The notes beneath the pieces are model-generated. The model did no database searches. It was not told where the DNA came from and was given only the letters and a program-made list of their open reading frames with translations. From positions 4,092,001 through 4,156,000 of the forward strand of contig NC_014618.1 of the NCBI RefSeq assembly GCF_000164865.1: a DNA stretch of 64,000 nucleotides. The letters are read 5' to 3'. Origin of the DNA: [Enterobacter] lignolyticus SCF1 (lineage in GTDB: Bacteria > Pseudomonadota > Gammaproteobacteria > Enterobacterales > Enterobacteriaceae). Positions 34,642-43,598 of the stretch are shown in pieces; position 1 is the first letter of the stretch; each line of letters opens with the position of its first letter. A program made the position numbers and the translations under genes.

Positions 34642-35139
34642 GTGGACGCTACTGAATTTGAAGATCTCGAAAAAATTCGCCAGAAGGCAATGAATGAAGT
34701 AAAGGGTACTCTTGAGGCGCTTGAAAATAAGTTTCCGGGGATTACTGAGGGCGTTGCAGCATTAGCAGGTTCAGGCGTCGGCGCTGCGGCTTCCTTTGGT
34801 GCTCTTTATACTCTTGGAACAACGGGCGTTTCAGCAGCAGGTATAACCTCCGGACTTGCGACCGCAGGCTCTATCGTCGGCGGTGGCATGGTGGCCGGAA
34901 TCGGGGTTCTGGCCGCGCCTGTAGCAATCTTAGGAATTGGCGGGTACGCGGTATTCAAACACAAAAAAAATGCGAAACTAACAGCCGCACTTAGTCAGGC
35001 CATTCAAAAGCTCTACGATGTTCAGGAAAGATTAATGTCGAACGCTGAGTATTTTAAGGCAGAAATTGCTGGCATCAAGGCGACGATCGATATGCTTTCT
35101 AAAAAAGCCCCCAAAGGTAGCCTGGTCGCGGTGAGGTAA
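34642..35139 (+). CDS. Unknown protein with Gly/Ala-rich hydrophobic core
   Basis: I do not recognise the family. From the GTG at 34642 (GAGGC 6 bases upstream) it has 165 residues; the frame opens at 34501 but no ribosome site is seen there. Layout: a charged helix (1-40), a long Gly/Ala/Val-rich stretch (about 45-110, with GSGVGAAASFGALYTLG and VAGIGVLAAPVAILGIGGYA), a basic patch KHKKN, then a C-terminal coiled-coil-like part. It is built like a membrane-inserting protein and lies 4 bases before the next gene. Confidence 0.7.
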   Translation: MDATEFEDLEKIRQKAMNEVKGTLEALENKFPGITEGVAALAGSGVGAAASFGALYTLGTTGVSAAGITSGLATAGSIVGGGMVAGIGVLAAPVAILGIGGYAVFKHKKNAKLTAALSQAIQKLYDVQERLMSNAEYFKAEIAGIKATIDMLSKKAPKGSLVAVR

Positions 35140-35143
35140 ATGC

Positions 35144-36529
35144 ATGAGTCAGTCTCAATATGATGATGAACTTAGGGCCATCCGCTATATTCAGCTTCGT
35201 GGCCAGGACATCTCGAGCGTTCACGAAACAATAAACCGTGATATAGAAAGCCTTAAGGCGCAACTGTCTGGGCTCATTAGCGGTTCTGAACTTGATAAAT
35301 CTGAGCATAAAACGCTCAAAGAGCTTCATTTGCGAGAAATGACCCCCTCTGATGCCGCCATACATTCTACTACCTTGCAGACTATCCATAGCGAAGCCTC
35401 TCAGCGTGTCTCTGGTGACATCGGTCTGGCCAACATACTTGCCACAGATGATCTGGCTGTTGTAGATGCCCGGATCCAGAATCACATTAAAGAGTTTAAT
35501 GACCGCTACGCGCTTGACGGCTGGGATTATGCTATTGCCTGCGGTTGCGGGATCATAGCATCCATGCTGGATTTACTATGCGTCAGAGCTCCGCCAAAGC
35601 CTACCGTGAGCTATACAGCGGAAGTTGATGGTATTTTCAATAAACAGGTGCAGAAAGCCTTTAATGCCATATTACCGGAGGATGTCAGTAAAAAACTATC
35701 CGACATGTTCCGAATAGGGGCTCCAGACAGTTCGGTTACCAGTGATTTAGTGGACGCAAGCGGTAGCGTTTTGTCGCCAACAAATCATCGCTTACGTGCT
35801 TTGTCGCATGATCCCATACTGGGCATTATTTTCGGCATAAAGGATATGCTGAACGGGACGTGTACGGTGGTTCAGGATGGTCAAATAGTGGTTTATCCCT
35901 CTAAGAAAGGCGTAACGGACGAAACCAATATTTTCAGACTCATTGCCAGAATGTTTGGACACCTTGCATCGGATGTAAATGCCCCCTCAGCAAACGGAAA
36001 CCGTGGCATGGGTCTACCGGCCCCCTTTATGGGGCTACTTCGTATGCTTGAAGGCATCCCTGTAGGGAGTTCTAATTTTGGAAAACAAATCGAGTACATG
36101 TATGTCAACGGGTATGACTTCCGTCAGTTTATCGTGACGAGTATCCCGATGACCATAATGGAAATTTTGATGCGGGTTTTCTATGTAGCGAAACAGGTAT
36201 CGCTGGGTAAAGGAGCTTTTGGAGAGACCTTAATGGATACCATGCCAATGCGGCTAAATCCACGCTTCAGGATGATGCTTGCCTTGGGTTACGGAACTTC
36301 CAGTGCTGTTAATGCAGGTAAAATGTATATCACTGGCAATATTCTTAATGCCAATTACGCGTCCTGGATGGGGTTAGCCTGGAATGGTTTTCACTCACTT
36401 AAGTGGTCCTTATATCAGCGTCATTTGAAGCTATGGGACGGCATTGAGAAGACTGAACTGGAAAGGCTTCAGAACTGCATAAACGAAATTGAAGCATTGA
36501 CTACTAGGGCGAGAAACTTGCCAGTCTAG
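35144..36529 (+). CDS. Unknown 461-residue protein, operon partner
   Basis: I do not recognise the family. The N-terminal third is helical and charged (RGQDISSVHETINRDIESLK; possible coiled coil). The centre contains DGWDYAIACGCGIIASMLDLL near residue 125, a weakly hydrophobic stretch. The C-terminal third has AGKMYITGNILNANYASWMG. GTGAGG lies 7 bases before the ATG. The 4-base spacing from the hydrophobic-core gene shows the two are made together, and the protease gene lies upstream on the same strand. Confidence 0.75.
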   Translation: MSQSQYDDELRAIRYIQLRGQDISSVHETINRDIESLKAQLSGLISGSELDKSEHKTLKELHLREMTPSDAAIHSTTLQTIHSEASQRVSGDIGLANILATDDLAVVDARIQNHIKEFNDRYALDGWDYAIACGCGIIASMLDLLCVRAPPKPTVSYTAEVDGIFNKQVQKAFNAILPEDVSKKLSDMFRIGAPDSSVTSDLVDASGSVLSPTNHRLRALSHDPILGIIFGIKDMLNGTCTVVQDGQIVVYPSKKGVTDETNIFRLIARMFGHLASDVNAPSANGNRGMGLPAPFMGLLRMLEGIPVGSSNFGKQIEYMYVNGYDFRQFIVTSIPMTIMEILMRVFYVAKQVSLGKGAFGETLMDTMPMRLNPRFRMMLALGYGTSSAVNAGKMYITGNILNANYASWMGLAWNGFHSLKWSLYQRHLKLWDGIEKTELERLQNCINEIEALTTRARNLPV

Positions 36530-36770
36530 TACCTGAAAGAGACTCGCCATATAAATCTCTATGTGCCCCTCATTAATGAGAGAAGTATCCCAGCAAAATC
36601 GACCATTAAATTTTTGAATACTTGCAGTCTTTTTGAGGTGGCAGATGTCAGCTCCTCGCTCAGAACGGACCTTATGCTCAGTGAGTTAGTCCGCCCCGTG
36701 TCAGTATCGGACGTAAATTTTACCGAAAGTAATTCGGAAAACCCTAATCACTCCTAGTTTTCCTGAATAA
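36530..36770. other. AT-rich gap
   Basis: A gap of 241 bases. It contains a degenerate copy (36651-36672) of the 22-base word GCTCCTCGCTCA-NN-CGGACCT that recurs at 38915-38936. A 64-codon frame is present but has no ribosome site. Confidence 0.4.
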
Positions 36771-37457
36771 ATGTGTGCGATACTTAGTTTTCATATGATG
36801 AAAGCGTTTAGGCTGGTGTACAAAGACGTGATTACACTAATTAAAGCTCGGTTGATTCAGGCTGATCTGAAAGAAATTGACCGGGAGTTTGAAGAAAAAG
36901 GCTTTGGCAATCTGTTTTCGATGGTATTATTTAAGCAAGCACTAATCTCTGTTGCTAACCTTGTCGATTTTGAACTCACAATAAGATTGGTGTACCGGGA
37001 GCATCCTGAACTCTCGTCGCGGTACCGTCAAACCATAAACGAATTTGAATTTGCCAAATATCTACGTAATAAATTTGTTGGACATATAAAACCCGAACTC
37101 ATAGAGAAGGCACTAGAGTGGCGTCCTGAGATGTGTTTCTTTCTGAATAAAATGCCTGATAGTCAAATGATGTGGTTATATAATGAATGGATACTCGAAA
37201 CGGCTATAAATAGTTACGTTGATACAAGCGGAAAACATAAAATTTTTGATGGGGAAACTGATCTAATGTATCCACCTGATAGAACACGCTTTCTTATTTA
37301 CATGACAAAAATTATCAAGGACGGCATTTCATTTCTTGAAGAGTTGATATTAGCAATGGATTTTGACTATGATAAGTTGTGTAACCCGGATTGGCCTGAG
37401 CGATTGAGGCTTGCCTATATTGCCGGGAACACTGACTTTGAATTCATCAAAAAATAG
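36771..37457 (+). CDS. Unknown helical protein with HEPN-like motif
   Basis: A 228-residue all-helical soluble protein; I do not recognise the family. The segment AKYLRNKFVGHI (residues 95-106) has Arg99-Asn100 and His105, the R-[NHD]-x4-H pattern of HEPN ribonuclease-type domains. HEPN proteins are frequent in defence and toxin systems, but one short motif is weak evidence. The start at 36771 has no clear ribosome site; ATGs at 36795 and 36798 are alternatives. Confidence 0.65.
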   Translation: MCAILSFHMMKAFRLVYKDVITLIKARLIQADLKEIDREFEEKGFGNLFSMVLFKQALISVANLVDFELTIRLVYREHPELSSRYRQTINEFEFAKYLRNKFVGHIKPELIEKALEWRPEMCFFLNKMPDSQMMWLYNEWILETAINSYVDTSGKHKIFDGETDLMYPPDRTRFLIYMTKIIKDGISFLEELILAMDFDYDKLCNPDWPERLRLAYIAGNTDFEFIKK

Positions 37458-37663
37458 CCATCTATAAGGGAGTTTTACAGCCACTTAACCTTATTAAGGT
37501 TGAAAATTAAATACTGTGTATACGATATCTGAATCGATTGAAGTCTGAGAGTGCCAGGGTTGCTGCTATGACCCTGGGCCAGAAGCAAACGGTATAGACT
37601 TGTTATCGACTCTTGCAGAGGAGTAATAATTTAAATAAACCAGCCTTGTTAGTTTGTTAACTA

Positions 37664-38779
37664 TTACCTAGCAATTCCTAATGTATTCATAGCATGAATT
37701 AACTCAGGTTGAGTTAGATCAGTTTTGTACAAATCATAACCTTGCCTCTTTTGTGCCACTTGTCCATTTGAAATATTAATTTTTCCTGATTGCGATAACT
37801 CCGCATCAAAAAAATAGAATAATTCCGCATTTGTATTCATTATATTGGATTTTATGGCTTGCCAGATTTCTTCTTTCTTCAACTTACTCATTCGAGGCCC
37901 AAATATGATCCCTTGCATGACACTTGTTTCATGATGAAAAACATGTCCTGCATTACGGTTTACACTGTCTTTGATATCCCGCTCGCCACCAATTCCCATG
38001 TTCCCTTCAGGAACAAACATTCGATACTCTGACTCATATTTCCAGAATTTATTTTTAGTTAAAATCAACTCAAAAATATTTGAAGTTGGATCTAGAATTG
38101 ATATTTCTTTAGATTTATTACTGTACGTAATAGGTTTGACAGGGAAACTAATAGATTGACTCGAGAATAAATTATCTTTTAGCTGCATCCTTACATTATT
38201 ACTTGGGGACGTAAAATTTTGAGCGCTATAGATCACTACACAGCCACTAAAACCTGCGGCATAATGCGCCCACATCATACGTTCTAACGCTTTACTGGAA
38301 AAAGATACACTAAAAACTGCTGGGGTTATTTTTTTGTACAACCGTTCTTTAATTCCAATTTCACATTGTTTAGCTAAAAACTGCTTTGGGTCAGGTTCAT
38401 TTTTATAAATGACAGTGTCGATTTCTTCAAGAGGTAATAGGCATTCATATAAAATACCGAGAATTTCATTGGCGTGTGTATCAAACAGGGCATCAAGTGA
38501 TTCAAGGTCACCTTTTATTCTTTTACCTTTAAATATTTTGTTTAATACTTTATGAATCTTAAAATCATCAAAGCTCAATATGTGAGTCAAATCTTCATAG
38601 GAATATTTGCATGGTGAACGCAATAAAATATCCCACAATTTCAATTTGTTATCAAAGCGATACTCTATGTTTAGATCATTTGGGTCATTTAACTGTGCTC
38701 TGGAAGAAAAATATAATTCATTATAACGAATGGCTTTATCGAAGAAAAAATCAGGACGATAATATTTGAATAAATACAT
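37664..38779 (-). CDS. DUF2971 family protein
   Basis: A 371-residue soluble protein with the DUF2971 hallmarks: the N-terminal YKYYRPDFFFD-type start with LNDPNDLN (residues 30-37), the centre MMWAHYAAGFSGCVVIY (about 168-184) and the FWKYESEYRMF motif (about 250). DUF2971 genes lie in variable islands, often near defence genes, and their activity is unknown. The gene is clearly AT-rich. GGGTGGA precedes the ATG. It is convergent with the HEPN-like gene. Confidence 0.85.
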   Translation of the reverse strand: MYLFKYYRPDFFFDKAIRYNELYFSSRAQLNDPNDLNIEYRFDNKLKLWDILLRSPCKYSYEDLTHILSFDDFKIHKVLNKIFKGKRIKGDLESLDALFDTHANEILGILYECLLPLEEIDTVIYKNEPDPKQFLAKQCEIGIKERLYKKITPAVFSVSFSSKALERMMWAHYAAGFSGCVVIYSAQNFTSPSNNVRMQLKDNLFSSQSISFPVKPITYSNKSKEISILDPTSNIFELILTKNKFWKYESEYRMFVPEGNMGIGGERDIKDSVNRNAGHVFHHETSVMQGIIFGPRMSKLKKEEIWQAIKSNIMNTNAELFYFFDAELSQSGKINISNGQVAQKRQGYDLYKTDLTQPELIHAMNTLGIAR

Positions 38780-39179
38780 GTTCCACCCATAAAATACTAT
38801 AGTTAATAATTACCATGTAAAAATTATCTTTTTATAGAGTTAACATTTTAATCTTCGGTAAGCATTATGTAAAGATCAGCATGAAAATACTAATTTACTG
38901 CAAACAGAGAGTCCGCTCCTCGCTCACAGCGGACCTCCAGTACAGTTAGTTCTGACAGCTTCGTGCAGTGAGTTCAACGGGTCGATGCAACGCTATCTGG
39001 ACTGACCCCACCCAGGTAGACCTTACCGGCGGATTTACAATGGTTTTTACCTACGTCTTCGCACATATGGTTGTTTCTCACGTCGTCGTTCTGATTATTT
39101 TTCCAAAATAAGACGTTAAGAAAAAATTAAGAAACGAATGACAAGCTGTTAACACCGTGCGTTTTCAGGATGATCGGAA
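38780..39179. other. Intergenic region with hairpin and repeat word
   Basis: A 400-base gap between divergent genes. An inverted repeat GTCCGCT / AGCGGAC lies at 38911-38934. It includes the word GCTCCTCGCTCA, which is also seen at 36651. The stretch 38960-39050 is GC-richer than its surroundings and may be a remnant of older DNA. Promoters of the DUF2971 and cytochrome genes should lie here. Confidence 0.45.
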
Positions 39180-39719
39180 ATGACAAAATTTACCCGCTTA
39201 CAGATACAACTTCACTGGCTAACGCTGGTGTTAATTGCAGTGACTTATGCCGCAATGGAACTCAGGGGGTGGTTTCCCAAAAGTTCAGCAGCTTACCTTT
39301 TCATGAGGGAAACCCATTACAATGCAGGTATTGTGGTCTGGCTTCTGATGTTTTTACGACTGTGGCTCAGACACAGATATCCCGAACCAGACATAGTTCC
39401 CCCTCCGCCCCGCTGGCAAATGAAGGCAGGCAGGGTAATGCATATCGTTCTGTACATAACTTTTCTGGCTTTGCCATTACTGGGGATCGCTCTGATGGCC
39501 TTTAACGGTAAAAGCTGGATTTTTCTGGGGCTCACCATTTCTCCTTTTGCTACGCCCGACCCCTTGGTGAAGTCAGTACTGAAAAATATTCACGAAACAC
39601 TGGGTAATGCCGGATATTTCTTCATTGCTTTCCATGCGGCAGCGGCGTTGCTTCATCACTATGTCCAGAAGGACAACACACTATGTAGAATGCTTCCTGA
39701 TCACAACAAGCCGATTTAA
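39180..39719 (+). CDS. Cytochrome b561 family protein
   Basis: A 179-residue inner-membrane dihaem cytochrome of the CybB/YodB type with four hydrophobic segments. The haem histidines are visible in LQIQLHWLT (first helix), RETHYNAGI, and ETLGNAGYFFIAFHAAAALLHHY split over the last helices. E. coli CybB moves electrons from superoxide to the quinone pool. Here it stands alone in an island. Confidence 0.9.
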   Translation: MTKFTRLQIQLHWLTLVLIAVTYAAMELRGWFPKSSAAYLFMRETHYNAGIVVWLLMFLRLWLRHRYPEPDIVPPPPRWQMKAGRVMHIVLYITFLALPLLGIALMAFNGKSWIFLGLTISPFATPDPLVKSVLKNIHETLGNAGYFFIAFHAAAALLHHYVQKDNTLCRMLPDHNKPI

Positions 39720-39951
39720 TTTGTGTTTCTGCCGGGGAAGCATCTTCCCGGCAGCAATATTGCTGCCCTCAACGCTTCGTTATATCCCCTGTAGCCCAGG
39801 TTCATGTCAGACAGAATGCCTGCAGCTCAGCACTGTATATTCTTTATCACATTGCTGACTTTCACCGGCACAAGGTAATTCAACCTGGATGAGTCTCAGG
39901 TTGCCATGGGATAGATGAAAACGCACAGCATGGCGGGAGCAAGAATCAACG

Positions 39952-40749
39952 TTATTTTTTACCGTGGTAGACCACTGTTATGTTGTCTGGTTTTCTTAAC
40001 GTCGGGGCTGTAGCAGGGTCAATCAGGTACACAGGTACTATCACGGCATTTTTCCCACTAAACAGGATTGGCACCCAGCAGTGAACTCGTGGGTCTCCTG
40101 TCGTCTCCGGGATACCACTTGTACCGTATGACATAAGATCAACCACATTGATAAAAAGCGCCTTACCTATATCAAAAAAAAACTCGTTAAAAACCACATC
40201 TTTTGCCAGCAAAATCACAGCGTCACCTGCCGCAAATTTGACTGGCGATGAGGAGAGTTCTGAGGTCTCGGCATCAGCAAATATAATCCTTTCGGTATAG
40301 ATAAAACAGGCGTAACGGGCATCCTGTTCTGACCTATCCAGGATAAACTGACAGAGCTCTTTGATATGTCGATTTTCGACCCTGCCAACTGCATTATCCC
40401 GACGGTAGTGTCGTTTATGTTCGCGAACATGCACCTTGCCATTGACGCTGTCAAAGTCATACCCTTTTCCAACCTGGAGCTTACTTTCCCAGATCTCCAT
40501 GCAGTACTTTTCAGCAGTCACAACATTTCTTCGGCGAGGCAAATCCTGCTGGTAGACACCAGACAGTAGCCGGGCCTTAAGTTCGTCCGCAAGCTGATAA
40601 TAACGATTAATATCTTTCAGTACCGGAACGGTAGCATCCAGCAATGTGGAAATAACCTGCGACCGTGAGATCTTCTGTTTTTTGCTGTATTCATCAACAA
40701 CACGCAGAGTCTCAGAATTGGTTACATTGAAAGTGATTCGTTCTGACAT
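39952..40749 (-). CDS. Unknown protein with N-terminal ribbon-helix-helix
   Basis: A 265-residue protein; the family is unknown to me. The first 45 residues (SERITFNVTNSETLRVVDEY then KISRSQVISTLLD) fit a ribbon-helix-helix DNA-binding domain. The rest (about 80-265) is a mixed alpha/beta domain with FDSVNGKVHVREHKRH and FAAGDAVILLAKD. The ATG at 40749 has AGGTG about 7 bases upstream; a GTG at 40758 is possible. It may be an element regulator with a sensor or effector domain. Confidence 0.75.
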   Translation of the reverse strand: MSERITFNVTNSETLRVVDEYSKKQKISRSQVISTLLDATVPVLKDINRYYQLADELKARLLSGVYQQDLPRRRNVVTAEKYCMEIWESKLQVGKGYDFDSVNGKVHVREHKRHYRRDNAVGRVENRHIKELCQFILDRSEQDARYACFIYTERIIFADAETSELSSSPVKFAAGDAVILLAKDVVFNEFFFDIGKALFINVVDLMSYGTSGIPETTGDPRVHCWVPILFSGKNAVIVPVYLIDPATAPTLRKPDNITVVYHGKK

Positions 40750-41127
40750 GCCAATCACCTATTAAGCATTTTTTGGAAAGTGCATAACAATTAACCTTAA
40801 ATACCTTCATTATCAACAAGTTTATTTTTTTGATCTTTCTCTTTCGTTATCAATTCATAGTAATATGCTCTCACGTAAAAATACTGAATATGATGCTGTC
40901 AGGACAGCCTGGATACCAGGAACAAACATTTGGGTTTTTAGTATAATTAAGGTCTTCATGTTTTAAGAACTTCCTCTTCATCCCCCCTCTCGCAGTGATC
41001 CGCTTAACCCGTCTGTATATCTCCTGTCCCCACAGTACTGCTCAGTAAACAGAAATACTGTGACTTTCCAGCATAAAAATTACATATCACCACCTTCCTT
41101 TGTACACACACTACAAAGGATTAAATC
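40750..41127. other. Gap upstream of the Gp2/AlpA cassette
   Basis: A 378-base divergent gap, AT-rich on the left (40780-40930) and with a pyrimidine-rich stretch at 40970-41000. It probably holds the promoters of both neighbours. No clear operator or RNA gene is seen. Confidence 0.4.
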
Positions 41128-41709
41128 ATGGACTTTCCCTGGCCCTGGAACCGCAAATACACGATGAACTGGTTCCTGCTGTCGTTACTGAACCACCATC
41201 TTGATCAGCTACTGGAACGTTACTCCCGCCTTCAGCCCCTCAGACTCGATGTGTTCTATCAGAATGACACGTGGCGTTATAACCATCACGGATGGAACGA
41301 GACAGAAAGGGAGGTACGCCAGTTAACAGAACATCTGATGTCAGAGAGCAACATCGTGGGTCACTTCTGGGTGCTGGAGTGTACTTCCCGACACAAATGC
41401 CATGCCCATATCGTGATGTATCTTGATGGTCACCATAACCAGGCCACCTTTCCGGTAGCTGAACAGGCGGGGACTGCCTGGCAGAAGATTACACAGGGTG
41501 AGGGGTACCACAATCGCTGTGATCGTAAGAAATGCTACGAAGCCGATATCACCCGCCCCGTCAATTACGATGATGCTGCAGCCATCGACAACCTGCGCTA
41601 CATCATCAGCTATCTCGCCAAGGAGAAATCAAAACACGGGCAGACTTACTACGGGGCCAGCGAGGTACCACCCGCGAGTGGACTGGGCAGACCGCGAGGG
41701 CTTCGATAA
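41128..41709 (+). CDS. Inovirus Gp2-family protein (YagK/YfjJ), HUH-type replication protein
   Basis: A 193-residue protein of the inovirus Gp2/YagK/YfjJ family. RYSRLQPLRLDVFYQ (strand 1), CHAHIVMYLDG with His92-x-His94 (HUH metal site) and YIISYLAKE with a possible nucleophile tyrosine follow the order of rolling-circle Rep proteins. In CP4-type islands these genes precede alpA. AAGGA precedes the ATG. DNA nicking is inferred from the motif. Confidence 0.85.
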   Translation: MDFPWPWNRKYTMNWFLLSLLNHHLDQLLERYSRLQPLRLDVFYQNDTWRYNHHGWNETEREVRQLTEHLMSESNIVGHFWVLECTSRHKCHAHIVMYLDGHHNQATFPVAEQAGTAWQKITQGEGYHNRCDRKKCYEADITRPVNYDDAAAIDNLRYIISYLAKEKSKHGQTYYGASEVPPASGLGRPRGLR

Positions 41710-41812
41710 AACGTCGCACTTTTTTACGTCAGTTCCGGTTGTTATGCCGGAGAAGGGTACAGTGATTCATCACACGACTCCGGTACTTATTTAGCTACCG
41801 GAGAATCTCATC

Positions 41813-42079
41813 ATGACAATTAAACCTTCCCTGTCTGAAGACCAGTTCGTCAATATGGCTTTCATTACCCATCTCACCGGATTAACCGATAAATGGTTCT
41901 ACAAGCTCATCAAAGACGGTGAGTTTCCGGCACCCATCAAGTTTGGTCGTAGTTCCCGCTGGCGACAGAGTGAAGTCGAAACCTGGCTACAGGCCCGCAT
42001 TGATGCATCCCGGGGAGAGAATTCCGCCCTGGCAATGACCCACAAACTTACCGTAACTCCCGTGGAGGCGTTGTCATGA
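41813..42079 (+). CDS. AlpA-family excisionase/regulator
   Basis: An 88-residue MerR-like winged helix protein. AFITHLTGLTDKWFYKLIKDG then FPAPIKFGRSSRWRQSEVETWL is the AlpA (phage_AlpA) signature. In E. coli CP4-57, AlpA activates the integrase gene and promotes excision. No integrase is seen nearby in this window, so the target may lie at the far end of the island. It overlaps the next gene by 4 bases. Confidence 0.93.
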   Translation: MTIKPSLSEDQFVNMAFITHLTGLTDKWFYKLIKDGEFPAPIKFGRSSRWRQSEVETWLQARIDASRGENSALAMTHKLTVTPVEALS

Positions 42080-42648
42080 AAACACCGTATTCCCGTCATG
42101 ACTTCCTGTTGCAGCATTACCAGCGCTGGCTGGACGATTTCACGCGTCTGGCTGTACGACATGGGTTGTGTCACCCGAACATCCAGGCCAGCCATCAACT
42201 CACCCTAGGTTGGCTCCGCTTCACGGGTACGGGGCAGGTCACTGCCGTGGTACCCCATGCTTTGTACCGGTTGTTCTGCGGTAATCAGCCTCCGGTCATC
42301 ACGGTGACAGAGGACATGTCCACCCGGCTGGATTCAGATACCACGCTGCTGCTTCACCATCCCATGCTGGAAGGCATATTGCTGAGTGAATGTGCCCGGC
42401 TGAAGCAGTTCCCGGTACAACGGGCACTGTTGGTGATGCTACAGCGGCTGACCAGCCGGGAAATCCGACACAAAATAGTCTGGCAGTGCTGGCGCGATTT
42501 GATGTGCGGGGATGACCCTTGCGACTGGCTGGAGCGTCTGGTCGGACAGCCAGACGACGCGCTGTATCTCTGGCTGGGTGACCGCCAGGATAGTGACCCC
42601 GTTTTAACCCTGATGATGGATGAATACCTGCTGTTTACCGGCAACTGA
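42076..42648 (+). CDS. Unknown island protein, paralogue A
   Basis: A 190-residue soluble protein. It starts at the ATGA overlap with alpA, with GGAGG 7 bases upstream. The segment HYQRWLDDFTRLAVRHGLCHP recurs almost unchanged in the protein at 42772, and both keep a middle helix (SEC-RL) and a W-RDLM-type helix. So the two are diverged duplicates. Cotranscribed with AlpA; function unknown. Confidence 0.8.
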   Translation: MKTPYSRHDFLLQHYQRWLDDFTRLAVRHGLCHPNIQASHQLTLGWLRFTGTGQVTAVVPHALYRLFCGNQPPVITVTEDMSTRLDSDTTLLLHHPMLEGILLSECARLKQFPVQRALLVMLQRLTSREIRHKIVWQCWRDLMCGDDPCDWLERLVGQPDDALYLWLGDRQDSDPVLTLMMDEYLLFTGN

Positions 42649-42771
42649 TGCCAGAGACGAAAGCACATCCTCCTCCCCCAATCCCGCATTACTTTCCACA
42701 GATACCGTTTCCCGCACCGCTTCACACTAGCGGAACGGCGCTGTCTGCGATTCAACGATAAGGATTTACAG

Positions 42772-43305
42772 ATGAACTCAACCATTTTTACCGCACACTG
42801 TCAGGCCTGGCTTGATGACCTCACCCGGCTGCAGGTCACTCATGGGCTCTGCCAGCCTGAAATTAAAAAGTGGCACAGGCTGACCGTGACGTCCTGCTCG
42901 TTACCAAACGGGCTTACCGGACTGCTCATTATCCCGCAGTTTTTGCTGACAGTAACGCAGGCTGCTTGTGTGGAAGAAGAATCGGTAGCGGGACGTATCA
43001 TTAAACGTGCTGAGGGGCCAGCGCTGGCGGGGATGTTGCGCAGTGAATGCTACCGACTGGGACTCAGTGCCATTGCTGAGCAGTTATCGCTGCTCTTCCG
43101 CCAGTATCCACAGCCCGGTATACGTGAATCACTGATGTTGCTGTGCTGGTGTGAGCTGGTGAAAGGGATTGAGCCGGAAGCATGGTACGCACTGCATCTG
43201 CTGCTTCCGGCCACGCTGAAGAAATGGATCAATACACGACAAAAAGAGTTCAATGGTTTATCGGCACTGACTGAGGATTACATTCGTGCCACCCGGCCAC
43301 TGTGA
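42772..43305 (+). CDS. Unknown island protein, paralogue B
   Basis: A 177-residue protein. HCQAWLDDLTRLQVTHGLCQP and LRSECYRLG match the layout of the gene at 42076, so it is a tandem paralogue. AAGGA lies 7 bases before the ATG. There are no membrane segments and no known catalytic motif. It lies 123 bases after its paralogue, probably in the same unit. Confidence 0.8.
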   Translation: MNSTIFTAHCQAWLDDLTRLQVTHGLCQPEIKKWHRLTVTSCSLPNGLTGLLIIPQFLLTVTQAACVEEESVAGRIIKRAEGPALAGMLRSECYRLGLSAIAEQLSLLFRQYPQPGIRESLMLLCWCELVKGIEPEAWYALHLLLPATLKKWINTRQKEFNGLSALTEDYIRATRPL

Positions 43306-43598
43306 AGGTCGGATACCTGTCCGTAACAGCGATCCGGTACCGAGCGGAATGCGCAATGTACCGGAGCATATGACCTGGATTGAGCAGAAAAATACGCGCT
43401 TACTGTATGGCTGTAACGGAGTAGCTGACCATCAGTTAACCGTGCGCCGACGAAGTATCGATTTCTGAGTCTGACAGTTTTTTACGTCAGCATTCCATTA
43501 TGTGACAGCCACACCAACCCCCCCCCTTTAATCATCTAATCGCAAGGCACAGGCTTCCCTTTTCGGGACGACTTGCGCCTGCCCTCAGGAGTCTGAAG
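43306..43598. other. Gap with a nine-C run
   Basis: A 293-base gap. It holds a run of nine C at 43518-43526, a length prone to slippage, in no recognisable reading frame. A 60-codon frame on the plus strand lacks a ribosome site and is not called. Confidence 0.4.

Noticed and set aside
34642..35139. Bacterial gasdermin
   Set aside because: The pairing with a protease suggested it, but the protein is a Gly/Ala-rich helical membrane type and too short for the gasdermin beta-fold.
36563..36757. 64-codon plus-strand frame before the HEPN-like gene
   Set aside because: No ribosome site; lies over the repeat word and AT-rich DNA.
43286..43468. 60-codon plus-strand frame after paralogue B
   Set aside because: No ribosome site, overlaps the end of the previous gene, no domain.
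43518..43526. Phase-variable nine-C tract inside a gene
   Set aside because: No supported reading frame crosses it, so slippage would not switch a protein here.
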